A stretch of DNA of 64,000 nucleotides from Prevotella sp. E2-28 (GTDB lineage Bacteria > Bacteroidota > Bacteroidia > Bacteroidales > Bacteroidaceae). Below are positions 8,943 to 16,273 of the stretch, piece after piece; position 1 is the stretch's first letter; the number at the start of each line of letters is the position of its first letter. Location of the stretch: NCBI RefSeq assembly GCF_022024055.1, contig NZ_CP091789.1, positions 1 to 64,000 on the forward strand. The letters are read 5' to 3'. The translations under genes were made by a program, and so were the position numbers. Below the pieces are notes generated by a model. It did not search any database. It was not told where the DNA came from and saw only the letters and a list, made by a program, of their open reading frames with translations.

Positions 8943-9833
8943 TCAGTAAATAATATTGTTATCGTGAAACCCCTGTCTAAGATGCTGGCCGTCGAAGACA
9001 ACCGACGATTCGCAATAGTTCGGGTTCATATAATTGCGCATATAGATTTCCAGTATTTTACCATCTCTGTTATAGAGGTAGTTGCTGCATTTGCAATTTT
9101 TCCCTCTGTTCTTGGATTTGGTAAAATAGACGTGCGGAATGCTGTCAATCCTTATCTCTTCAAGATCAATGAAATGTTCCTTGCAGTATTCGTTGACTGG
9201 CATAAGACCGACAAATCCTATTCTGGGAATGCCTATGTCAATGGTCTTATCGAGCATCTTCCTGGCCTCCTCGGGTGAATCTATATACCCCCTTATGAGG
9301 TTACAACTCAGATTTATTTTGCCGATGTCTATTCCTTCAAAATCCATTGCCCTTGAAGGTATGTGGCAGTTGTATATCTCAGAGAGAACACTCATGTCAT
9401 AGTGGTGCATGGAAATAGATATGGAATCGAAACGTGCTATGCGCATCATTTCCTGTGACTTTGGCAGCAGGCCATTCGTGTTCAGATGCAAGTGAATGCG
9501 CTGATATTCTGGTGATGCATTCAGCCTCTCTATGATTCGGTTCACTGTTTCCGGTACAATCGAAGGCTCGCCTCCAGTGATGTTCAATCGGTTCAGGATA
9601 ATGCGCTGATTCAGTATCTCATCAATACAGGCAAACAGTTTATCCACATCAAACAGATGTTGGTCGTGTGTGTGGCCGGCATTTGAGCAGAATGGGCAGT
9701 TGGCATTACATCCATTCGTCACTTTGACGAAAAGATTGAGACTCGGGGGAATGGGGGCTCCCATGGAGTCCCCGTTCCCACATCCCACGCGTTTAACCAA
9801 GATGTTACGACCAAACAATTGATACTCAGTCAT
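8943..9833 (-). CDS. Radical SAM enzyme
   Basis: It encodes 296 residues from the ATG at 9833, which overlaps the stop of the upstream gene as ATGACTGA. This coupling is a better start than an in-frame one at 9917 that lies 92 bases inside the neighbour. The radical SAM motif is VTNGCNANCPFCSNAGH (Cys-x3-Cys-x2-Cys) at about residues 42-58. The SAM-binding NITGGEPSI follows at about residue 86. C-terminal cysteines (GKNCKCSNYL, then NYCESS) could hold an auxiliary cluster or metal, but there are too few for a clear SPASM domain. The substrate is unknown. The obligatory-looking pairing with 9826-10707 suggests that the latter is a partner or substrate. Confidence 0.85.
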   Translation of the reverse strand: MTEYQLFGRNILVKRVGCGNGDSMGAPIPPSLNLFVKVTNGCNANCPFCSNAGHTHDQHLFDVDKLFACIDEILNQRIILNRLNITGGEPSIVPETVNRIIERLNASPEYQRIHLHLNTNGLLPKSQEMMRIARFDSISISMHHYDMSVLSEIYNCHIPSRAMDFEGIDIGKINLSCNLIRGYIDSPEEARKMLDKTIDIGIPRIGFVGLMPVNEYCKEHFIDLEEIRIDSIPHVYFTKSKNRGKNCKCSNYLYNRDGKILEIYMRNYMNPNYCESSVVFDGQHLRQGFHDNNIIY

Positions 9834-10707
9834 TCCTCTTATTGTTGGTGCGAATTCTCTGAAGTAATGCCTGCTCATACCCAAACGGATAACGGTTGGG
9901 GCCTTTACCTTCGCCACAAGATTCTATGAATTTTCTCTCGTTCTCTACTGCTACCAAAACAGGCCCATAGAATTCTTCTGTATTGGGGAAAAAGACTTCA
10001 GGATGACAAGGTCCGTCGTCAGAATAATGGGCTTCCACTATAGCTTCAAGTCCCATTTCCTTTTTGCACGTCTGATATTCGTCAATCATCTTCTTCTGAA
10101 GTTTCTCATTGTCGAGAACGCCATTTTCGTCAGAGACATATTTCCATAGGGATTCAAGAGCCCAGAAGAAAGAAAAGTAAGGATAGGCATGTCCGCCCAT
10201 AGGGAAGCAGAAGAACATTTTGTCATTGAGCCAACTTTTACTAAGGTCTCCATCAGGTTTTTCTTCATTGAATAGGTGCTGACAAAAGTCTTCACGGATT
10301 TGTTCAACTGAAGTATATTTGCGGAAACAGTTGAAATACATCAGCAATCCAACAAATTTGAAAACGTCTCGTTGGGCCATGATTCTTTCAAACTTGTCAT
10401 CCTTGTCAGTCGTGATACTTTCAAGAAGCTTCTTTCTTAGCGCATCACAATCAAGTTGCCCATTACAGAAAAGGCTTTCATCATTCAGCAATCCTGCTTG
10501 AATATGCTGCCGCGTCAACTCTCCGATTGTTCCCCGTTTTATATATCTGGCCATGATAGGGGATATGCCTTCAAAGACTTCTTGAGTAGATTTAAAATGT
10601 TTTTCTTCGTTGGCAGCCTTAATGATATCACAGAGAGTCTGTACCTGACCATATTCCTCTTGTGTCGATGAGCGTAGTGAAGTGAACTGTTCTTGTTTCA
10701 TATCCAT
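9826..10707 (-). CDS. Unknown protein translationally coupled to a radical SAM enzyme
   Basis: It encodes 293 residues and is mostly helical in the N-terminal half. The central block is rich in aromatics (MFFCFPMGGHAYPYFSFFWA), followed by ALESLWKYVSD. The C-terminal third has EAHYSDDGPCHPEVFFPN and GPNRYPFGYEQALLQRIRT. I do not recognise a family. There is no signal peptide. The stop overlaps the start of the radical SAM gene by eight bases, so the two proteins are made in fixed ratio. It could be a substrate-binding subunit or the modified target. The ATG at 10707 is followed two codons later by another ATG. The 79-base gap upstream may hold a promoter, although I see no convincing -7 box. 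Confidence 0.6.
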   Translation of the reverse strand: MDMKQEQFTSLRSSTQEEYGQVQTLCDIIKAANEEKHFKSTQEVFEGISPIMARYIKRGTIGELTRQHIQAGLLNDESLFCNGQLDCDALRKKLLESITTDKDDKFERIMAQRDVFKFVGLLMYFNCFRKYTSVEQIREDFCQHLFNEEKPDGDLSKSWLNDKMFFCFPMGGHAYPYFSFFWALESLWKYVSDENGVLDNEKLQKKMIDEYQTCKKEMGLEAIVEAHYSDDGPCHPEVFFPNTEEFYGPVLVAVENERKFIESCGEGKGPNRYPFGYEQALLQRIRTNNKRND

Positions 10708-10786
10708 TATTTTAAGTTTTTGTTTATATCGTGATTATCGTCTATACTATAATACCAAATCTTGCAATAAAGTAAACAATCAAAAA

Positions 10787-11644
10787 TCATTGCCACCTGT
10801 ATTTATTCTTGATTTGTCTAAAAACAGGAATATCTGAAACAGAATCAAATAATAGGATGCTTGATCTGAACTTGATAATATCATCACCGAATATCTCATA
10901 AGCTGAATACTTGTTGTTAAGTACCGCCTCAGAGATTTCTATAAGATGGTGTCTCAATACAGGATGATTAATATACTGGTATGCTTCTAACCGTCCATTG
11001 ATGCCATAAAATAACGCTGGCCGACTGTGAGTTCCTTTAATACCAGCCATTTGTGGGAAGATGTACCAAATCCAATGCGTTCTTTTGCATCCGGACTTGA
11101 CCTCTTGAAGCGCCTGGGCATAAGAACTGACTTCGTCACCTTCGTTAACACCCCGGCCTGCACCATCGTGAGCATTCAGGAACCTTCTTAGATTGGGGCA
11201 CCGTTCATTTACAATTGATTCTATGAAAAGGTCATCTGGCCCTATTTGACTATCAAGCCTATTCATTAATTGATGCGCTTCAAGGCAACCAAGTAGAGCG
11301 AATTCTATCAGACTTGCTCTAAGAAGCCTGACCTTATTGCTATCACGTATCTCAGAGGTAACATCTTGTAGGAGCAATAACGAGCACCATGGCTTATAAC
11401 AAGTGTTCATGAAATCGTCATCGATACTCAATGCCATAAACCCGAATCTAGTTAAGACAAAAACACCATTCGCATTTTCTGTCCCTTCGTAAACAGGGAA
11501 TAGAGACAACAGCTCGATCAAATCATTCTCTGCCTCCGTTTTACGCTTCAAGGATATAAAGGCTTTATAGTCTTCATATAACTTAATGTCGTGTTCCGTC
11601 TTTGGAAACCTGTTATATACAAAGTCCTTGTCTATTTGGTTCAT
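10787..11644 (-). CDS. Two-part protein with C-terminal DUF1810 domain
   Basis: It encodes 285 residues from the ATG at 11644. A TTG three codons earlier would overlap the previous gene and is less likely. Residues 1 to about 150 are helical and unrecognised, containing RFGFMALSIDDDFMNTCYKP. Residues about 152-285 are a DUF1810 domain: LRRFLNAHD, YAQALQEVKSGCKRTHWIWY, IFPQMAG, FYGINGRLEAYQYINHPVLR and a final KNKYRW. Compared with the copy at 4805 it has a short insertion (GIKGTHSRPA) before the FYGING block. It starts two bases after another DUF1810 gene ends, so a tandem duplication with gain of an N-terminal domain is likely. Confidence 0.8.
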   Translation of the reverse strand: MNQIDKDFVYNRFPKTEHDIKLYEDYKAFISLKRKTEAENDLIELLSLFPVYEGTENANGVFVLTRFGFMALSIDDDFMNTCYKPWCSLLLLQDVTSEIRDSNKVRLLRASLIEFALLGCLEAHQLMNRLDSQIGPDDLFIESIVNERCPNLRRFLNAHDGAGRGVNEGDEVSSYAQALQEVKSGCKRTHWIWYIFPQMAGIKGTHSRPALFYGINGRLEAYQYINHPVLRHHLIEISEAVLNNKYSAYEIFGDDIIKFRSSILLFDSVSDIPVFRQIKNKYRWQ

Positions 11645-11646
11645 AT

Positions 11647-12039
11647 TTACCAATGGTACTTTTTAATGAGTTGCTTAAAAACTGGTTCATCGGATAAAGA
11701 TGCAAAGAGTAAGGCGCAGGTACGGATTTTCAGCACGCCTAATTTACTAAACACTTCATAAATAGGCTTGTCACTATCCAATAGGACTTGAAAGGCTTTG
11801 ATTAGCCTTTCTTTGAGGATAGGATTCTCGATATATGCCTTCGCTTCCTCTCGTCCATTGAGACCATAAAAGTCAGTCAATTGACTTGTACCTGACCTCT
11901 TCAGCTGAGGATAGACATATCGAACCCAACACTCAAAAGAGGGCTTTCCTTCTTGAATTTCTTTAAGAGCCAGTTCATATAGGGTGTAATCACCCCTCTT
12001 GCCATCCTGTGCCGTTAAGAATCTTTGTAAGTCTCCCAT
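11647..12039 (-). CDS. DUF1810 family protein
   Basis: It encodes 130 residues, all DUF1810: LQRFLTAQDG, then YELALKEIQEGKPSFECWVR, then YVYPQLKRSG, then FYGLNGREEAKAYIENPILK, and KKYHW at the end. The usual His-Trp-Ile-Trp block is changed to Cys-Trp-Val-Arg, and the YAQAL block to YELAL. It is therefore the most divergent of the three copies in this operon and may have altered activity. It starts six bases after the 12046-12513 gene ends and is followed after two bases by another DUF1810 gene. Confidence 0.8.
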   Translation of the reverse strand: MGDLQRFLTAQDGKRGDYTLYELALKEIQEGKPSFECWVRYVYPQLKRSGTSQLTDFYGLNGREEAKAYIENPILKERLIKAFQVLLDSDKPIYEVFSKLGVLKIRTCALLFASLSDEPVFKQLIKKYHW

Positions 12040-12045
12040 TGCACC

Positions 12046-12513
12046 TCAGTCTTTTAATCCCAGTTCCTTCATCTTGGATTCTGACAGATTCAAGGGCTTG
12101 ATCCACATATAATCGGGATATTGGCCTAGCACGAAGAGGGTAACAGGACACAACCAGATAAAGGCTCCAAAGGAGTTGGCTGCCACGAGGTCTACTTGAT
12201 AGTGGGCACCTCCTGTAATGCTGGAGTCTTCTTTGGCAATGCGGAACCAGCCTTTGGGCATTTTATCAGAGACAATGTTTACACATACCTTGATTTTTGT
12301 ATGCGTCCCATCATAAGAAAGAAGCTCACACAGATCATCGGCTCCTTCTACCATCATCAGGTTATGATGATCAAAAGGCCAATCGGGATAGTCCACGTAC
12401 CAGCAACCATCATCTTCTTTGGTAAAGGAGATGGTGTACTCGTCTTTCTTGCCAAAATACTTCTTCGACATCATCGAAGCTGCTTTCATCAAATCAGTAA
12501 TTGAATAGTCCAT
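12046..12513 (-). CDS. Uncharacterised protein, paralogue of 4213-4641 (possibly DUF6717 type)
   Basis: It encodes 155 residues without signal peptide or membrane segment. Its blocks CWYVDYPDWPFDHHNLMMVE, KGWFRIAKEDSSITGGAHYQ and WLCPVTLFVLGQYPDYMWIK match the protein at 4213-4641 in order and spacing. The C-terminus extends by about 12 charged residues beyond its paralogue. It lies in the ADP-ribose-themed run, 69 bases after the NrtR-like gene and six bases before a DUF1810 gene. Function is unknown. The recurrence of the pair DUF1810 plus this family at both 4.2-5.2 kb and 11.6-12.5 kb hints at a functional link. Confidence 0.6.
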   Translation of the reverse strand: MDYSITDLMKAASMMSKKYFGKKDEYTISFTKEDDGCWYVDYPDWPFDHHNLMMVEGADDLCELLSYDGTHTKIKVCVNIVSDKMPKGWFRIAKEDSSITGGAHYQVDLVAANSFGAFIWLCPVTLFVLGQYPDYMWIKPLNLSESKMKELGLKD

Positions 12514-12582
12514 TAAATGTTTATTTAGTTAAACCTCTCATTATATAATGCCAAAAATCCCCAAAAGGTAAACAACTATATG

Positions 12583-13275
12583 TTAGAATTCCAGTCTAAA
12601 CCCTTTTTCCTTCATCTCGTTGTAGCTCTCTGGATTGAACTTGTAGAGAAATGCCACTTTCTTATTGGGCATCGGTAGCGTTTCATCAAGCTGGGTCAGA
12701 ATACCCAGTTTCAGCATCTTGTTGCAGAAGTTGCGCCTGTCGAACTTCACGCTGAGGATGGCCTCATAGAGGTGCTGCAGCTGAGTCATGGTGAACTTCT
12801 CGGGCAACAGCTCAAAGCCGATTGGCTCGAAGTGAATCTGACGACGCAGTTCATTGGTGGCCTCGCGCAGAATCAGATCGTGGTCGAATGCCAGTGACGG
12901 CACCTTGTCGAGTGGGAACCACTGAGCCTTTGCGGCATCGTCGCCAGCCTTTACCTCGCTGATACGCACCAAAGCAAAATAGGCAATGGTGATGACTCGT
13001 TCACGAGGGTCACGATCCACACCAGAGAATGCATGGAACTGATGGATATAGGCATCCTTCAGCCCCGTCTCTTCAAATAGTTCGCGCTTGGCACCCTGCA
13101 GAGCCGTTTCGTCCATTTTCAGGAATCCGCCAGGGAAGGCCCAACGTCCCTTGAACGGTTCTATTCCACGCTCTATCAACAGGACATTGAGTTTTGTCCC
13201 GTCGAATCCGAAAATCACGCAATCCGTTGTGACGCACGGATGCGGATATTTGTAATGATACTTTAGTTCTTCCAT
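12583..13275 (-). CDS. NrtR-type Nudix hydrolase/transcriptional regulator
   Basis: It encodes 230 residues in two parts. Residues about 8-140 form a Nudix domain with an intact Nudix box: Gly-x5-Glu, then RELFEETGL, at about residues 49-71. The box is fully conserved, so hydrolysis of an ADP-ribose or NAD-like nucleotide is possible; many NrtR repressors only bind the ligand. Residues about 155-230 form a winged helix (TMTQLQHLYEAILSVKFDRR, then FCNKMLKLGILTQ) typical of the family. NrtR regulators control NAD or sugar metabolism in response to ADP-ribose. Its position 14 bases after an ADP-ribosylglycohydrolase fits a sensor of that product and a candidate regulator of this operon. Confidence 0.85.
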   Translation of the reverse strand: MEELKYHYKYPHPCVTTDCVIFGFDGTKLNVLLIERGIEPFKGRWAFPGGFLKMDETALQGAKRELFEETGLKDAYIHQFHAFSGVDRDPRERVITIAYFALVRISEVKAGDDAAKAQWFPLDKVPSLAFDHDLILREATNELRRQIHFEPIGFELLPEKFTMTQLQHLYEAILSVKFDRRNFCNKMLKLGILTQLDETLPMPNKKVAFLYKFNPESYNEMKEKGFRLEF

Positions 13276-13289
13276 TATATTTCTTGTTT

Positions 13290-14108
13290 TTATTGATTAC
13301 AAACATCATTGAACCTTTCTATCACATCAACTAATGGAGGTTCAAGCCTGTCAAGACATTCATTAAGAATATCGTCGGGAACTTCACAAACAGCAGCTGC
13401 AATACCGCCAGCAATAGCCCCTTGGGTGTCGGCATCACCACCCAGCGAAACGGCTTCCCTAACAGTCCTTTCGTACCCCATAGGCGAAGAGACATTCTTC
13501 ATTGCACAATAAATTGCCTCTGGAACCGAACCCTGACATGTTACGTCAAAATCGTAGTCCCGCTGTATGGTTTCCCAATTCTCGCTTATTTTGTCAAGGT
13601 CATAGAAGCAATGATTCTTCAAGAATGCCTTTCCTTTTTCAGAGTACTCACCACTTCGTAACAAATATATCATGGCTGCAACAGCTTGTGCTCCTATGAT
13701 TCCTTCAGGGTGGCTGTGGGTTACTTCTGCTGAGATTTGTGCCAATTGAAGGGCCTCTTCAAAAGATTTTGCATAATAACCACAGGGACTCACACGCATG
13801 GCAGAACCGTTTCCAAAAGAATTGTATGGTTCCGTCCATTTGTTTTCCAACCACCTCCTGAACATGCCGCCATATCCGGCATGAGGATATTCCTCGCCAT
13901 AGCGATGCATGATTTTGACCAACTGTTCATGTGAGTGTGTGGAATCTTCCACTAACCACTCAGCTACTGCACAGGTCATCACTGTATCATCTGTAAATTT
14001 CGACCGTGGAGTGAACAATTTGAAACCCATGTCCTTTGTCTTGTGAAACTCATAGGCAGAACCAATGATGTCACCACAAACTGCTCCGATAATTCCTTTG
14101 TTTTGCAT
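13290..14108 (-). CDS. ADP-ribosylglycohydrolase (DraG family)
   Basis: It encodes 272 residues covering one DraG-type domain. Metal-binding and catalytic blocks are present in order: GAVCGDIIGSAYE near residue 8, FTDDTVMTCAVAEWL near residue 38, GSAMRVSPCGYYA, THSHPEGIIGAQAVAA, and SLGGDADTQGAIAGGIAAAV near residue 222. The Asp pairs that hold two Mg ions are intact, so it should be active. Such enzymes cut ADP-ribose from modified side chains or from free derivatives. It is a close paralogue of 42315-43121. It heads the ADP-ribose-themed operon and is followed after 14 bases by the NrtR-like gene. Confidence 0.92.
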   Translation of the reverse strand: MQNKGIIGAVCGDIIGSAYEFHKTKDMGFKLFTPRSKFTDDTVMTCAVAEWLVEDSTHSHEQLVKIMHRYGEEYPHAGYGGMFRRWLENKWTEPYNSFGNGSAMRVSPCGYYAKSFEEALQLAQISAEVTHSHPEGIIGAQAVAAMIYLLRSGEYSEKGKAFLKNHCFYDLDKISENWETIQRDYDFDVTCQGSVPEAIYCAMKNVSSPMGYERTVREAVSLGGDADTQGAIAGGIAAAVCEVPDDILNECLDRLEPPLVDVIERFNDVCNQ

Positions 14109-14213
14109 TCTGTTCTTTTTAGTAGTTTATAACCAGTTTCTAATCTCAGTATAATAGCTTAGGCAGCGTTTTGCAAGAGTTTTGTGCCTCTTTAACTGTA
14201 TTTTAACACAATC

Positions 14214-14891
14214 CTATGCAGCAACGGGCAGATCTTTAAAATCCGCCCTTTCTTCTTTCATCATCTCCATCATCCTTCTCAATACCTTATTTTTCTTACT
14301 TTTCACACTATTACCATTCCTATATCCAACTCTCTTCGCAATCTCCTCCATTTTACATCCATCCACATAATAACTTTCCAATATCATCCTATCTACAATC
14401 TTCAACTTACCCCAAACTCTATCCAACCTCTCAAAGATCTCATCATCATTTCCTCTTTCTTCAATCACATCAAACATCTCCTCAATTCCTCTTTCGTCAT
14501 CCTCCCTCACTTCATAACCTCTTTCCATTATCCTATCCAAACTCTCAATATCTTCATTCACCTTCCTCAAATAATGCATCCCAATATTCCTACATATCCT
14601 AACCAAATACCCTACCATACTTCTTTCCTTCAACTTAAACTCCTTATCCAACATCTTATCCCACAATACCAAACATCCATCATTATAAACCTCCTCCAGA
14701 TCCTCATACCTCAAACTCTTAAACCTTCCCATCAATCTCATCAATACATTATCTCTCTCACCATCCACCACCTTATTAAATATAAGGCTACTAACACCCA
14801 GAAGTCCACTCTTTTCTTCCTTCAGAGTCAACTTCTCAACATCCTCATTCTCAAAACCACTCACCTTAATTCTTACTACCATACCCTTCAT
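14214..14891 (-). CDS. Sigma-70 family (ECF-like) RNA polymerase sigma factor
   Basis: It encodes 225 residues. Region 2 spans about residues 60-108 (DLEEVYNDGCLVLWDKML, then VGYLVRICRNIGMHYLRK). Region 4 spans about residues 158-208 (RMILESYYVDGCKMEEIAKR, then VGYRNGNSVKSKKNKVLRRM). No anti-sigma gene is visible beside it. The coding strand is strikingly purine-rich: long stretches of the plus strand carry almost only C, T and A. This makes the protein rich in Glu, Lys, Arg, Met and Asp and very poor in Ala, Thr, Pro and Gln. A second ATG (14882) is possible. It is divergent from the LRR gene at 15040, and palindromes lie between them. Confidence 0.8.
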   Translation of the reverse strand: MKGMVVRIKVSGFENEDVEKLTLKEEKSGLLGVSSLIFNKVVDGERDNVLMRLMGRFKSLRYEDLEEVYNDGCLVLWDKMLDKEFKLKERSMVGYLVRICRNIGMHYLRKVNEDIESLDRIMERGYEVREDDERGIEEMFDVIEERGNDDEIFERLDRVWGKLKIVDRMILESYYVDGCKMEEIAKRVGYRNGNSVKSKKNKVLRRMMEMMKEERADFKDLPVAA

Positions 14892-14902
14892 TTTTAATTA
14901 TT

Positions 14903-14974
14903 GCGTAATATTTACGCTGCAAAAGTACAACAAATATTTTATTCACGCAAGCTTTTCTGCGTATTTTTTACGCA
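14903..14974. promoter_or_regulatory. Two GCGTA/TACGC palindromes flanking the sigma-factor promoter
   Basis: Two inverted repeats with the same half-site lie here. GCGTAA-3-TTACGC (14903-14917) sits just downstream of the sigma-factor -7 box. TGCGTA-5-TACGCA (14958-14974) sits just upstream of its -33 region and inside the start of the repeat shared with 16187. A third half-site pair, ACGCA and TGCGT, spans 14945-14962. Position and symmetry suggest a repressor or autoregulatory operator. This is inferred from symmetry only. Confidence 0.45.
14920..14951 (-). promoter_or_regulatory. Probable promoter of the sigma-factor gene
   Basis: On the minus strand a -7 box TACTTTTG lies at 14920-14927. 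A near-consensus -33 CTTG (one mismatch) lies at 14948-14951 after a 20-base spacer. The start codon is about 29 bases downstream of the -7 box. The match is good at -7 and weaker at -33. Confidence 0.6.
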
Positions 14975-15029
14975 ATTGATTACATTTTTCTTGTTTTTGG
15001 CAATTTATTATGCCTGATGGTGGGTAAAA
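14965..15029 (+). repeat. 65-base upstream repeat, copy 1 (before the LRR gene at 15040)
   Basis: This stretch matches 16187-16251 at about 56 of 65 positions without gaps. The longest shared run is the 19-base TTTTTACGCAATTGATTAC. A second shared block is TTGTTTTTGGCAAT, and the end is TGGGTAAAA. Each copy ends shortly before a start codon (11 and 23 bases). It is probably a duplicated promoter and leader region that puts both genes under the same control. Confidence 0.75.
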
Positions 15030-15039
15030 ATGAAGAAAA

Positions 15040-16179
15040 ATGGAGATTAAAAGGATGAAAAAGAAATTTGAGTGTACAAAAGAAAATCCGCTTCATAGTC
15101 AATTGTCAAACCTTAACTGCAGTCTTATTCAAGAGATAACAGTCAAAGGATTCCTTTGTGACGAAGATTATGAATTGCTGACAAAAATGAGCGGAGAAAC
15201 CAGTAATCTGAGAATACTAAATCTATATGAAGTTTGCGAGACAGATTGCCAATGTGAGAACAGTTACGGAAAGCCTAAACAAAGAAAGATTGAGGTTGCA
15301 GATAATGCTTTTGAGGATAGCATAAGGCTGGAAAAAATCATTCTGCCAGCAAAACTGGAAGCTATCGGAAGTCCGACTTTCGGTGGCTGCACTAATTTAG
15401 AAGGAGTTGATTTCCCGGAATCGCTTAACTCAATTGGCTCTGAAGCGTTCCTGGATTGTCCCAAATTAGGTGAAGTCTATATATCTAAAAATCTAAGTTT
15501 GGGCGAGGTTTACAGTCATGCATTTTCTGCGTCTGCGGACAGCTTTGTCTGCGATTGGGACCGATGGCCAGTAAATAAGGATGGAGAGCCAACCTACACA
15601 GGCGATGGGTTCGGATACTTTTCCTATAACGGAGTTTTGTTTTTCGGCTTCGTATGGGATGAATGTATCGAATTAGAAAAATACCCTTCAATGAATGATC
15701 GGAGCACATATCAGATACCTTATGGTACCCAAATAATAAAATATGGTGCATTTAGCAATTGTAAGTTTCTGCATAAGCTAATCTTTCCTGAAACGTGCGG
15801 AGTGATTACGGAAGGTTCAATTTGTGGCTGTCCTGAATTGGAAACTCTAGTGTTTAGGAGGCAAGGATTAGATGGTGAGAGAGTTCATCACATGGATTTG
15901 TATTGGGGAGACGTGATAACAAATTGCCCCAAACTCAAAGACATATATTTGTATGCTGAGAATCCTGAGAACATTGCCTTTGGTGTTTTTGAGAAATTGG
16001 ATAATATGAGTGAGATAGTACTTCACGTTCCATGCTTCTGTGCCAAGAAGTACAGGGATTATGAAGAGGAATATTGTTCTATGTACGACTACAATGATAA
16101 GAAATATGTAAAGGTATGGCGCAAGTTCAAGAGCATCGAGGAGTTTGATCCTGTTGATTTCCTTGAAGATGGTATTTAG
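15040..16179 (+). CDS. Leucine-rich repeat (BspA-like) protein
   Basis: It encodes 379 residues and has no signal peptide. LRR_5-type repeats are visible at about residues 85-145 (LEKIILPAKLEAIGSPTFGG, then LEGVDFPESLNSIGSEAFLD) and again at about residues 230-285 (IIKYGAFSNCKFLHKLIFPE). Between them is an aromatic insertion (FGYFSYNGVLFFGFVWDE), and the C-terminal 60 residues are acidic. The protein is shorter and more degenerate than the LRR protein at 5230-6969. Start: the ATG at 15040, with an alternative at 15055. It is divergent from the sigma-factor gene and shares its upstream 65-base repeat with the next gene, so the two are probably co-regulated. Confidence 0.75.
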   Translation: MEIKRMKKKFECTKENPLHSQLSNLNCSLIQEITVKGFLCDEDYELLTKMSGETSNLRILNLYEVCETDCQCENSYGKPKQRKIEVADNAFEDSIRLEKIILPAKLEAIGSPTFGGCTNLEGVDFPESLNSIGSEAFLDCPKLGEVYISKNLSLGEVYSHAFSASADSFVCDWDRWPVNKDGEPTYTGDGFGYFSYNGVLFFGFVWDECIELEKYPSMNDRSTYQIPYGTQIIKYGAFSNCKFLHKLIFPETCGVITEGSICGCPELETLVFRRQGLDGERVHHMDLYWGDVITNCPKLKDIYLYAENPENIAFGVFEKLDNMSEIVLHVPCFCAKKYRDYEEEYCSMYDYNDKKYVKVWRKFKSIEEFDPVDFLEDGI

Positions 16180-16186
16180 TGTGTGA

Positions 16187-16251
16187 TTTTTACGCAATTG
16201 ATTACTTTTTCCTTGTTTTTGGCAATATACTATGCCCGCTATTGGGTAAAA
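16187..16251 (+). repeat. 65-base upstream repeat, copy 2 (before the NADAR-like gene at 16274)
   Basis: This is the second copy of the repeat at 14965-15029, with about nine substitutions, most of them in the last 25 bases. The LRR gene stops eight bases before it. Because it again sits directly before a start codon, it likely carries a promoter. Confidence 0.75.
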
Positions 16252-16273
16252 TATTAAAAATAATAGGTGATTT

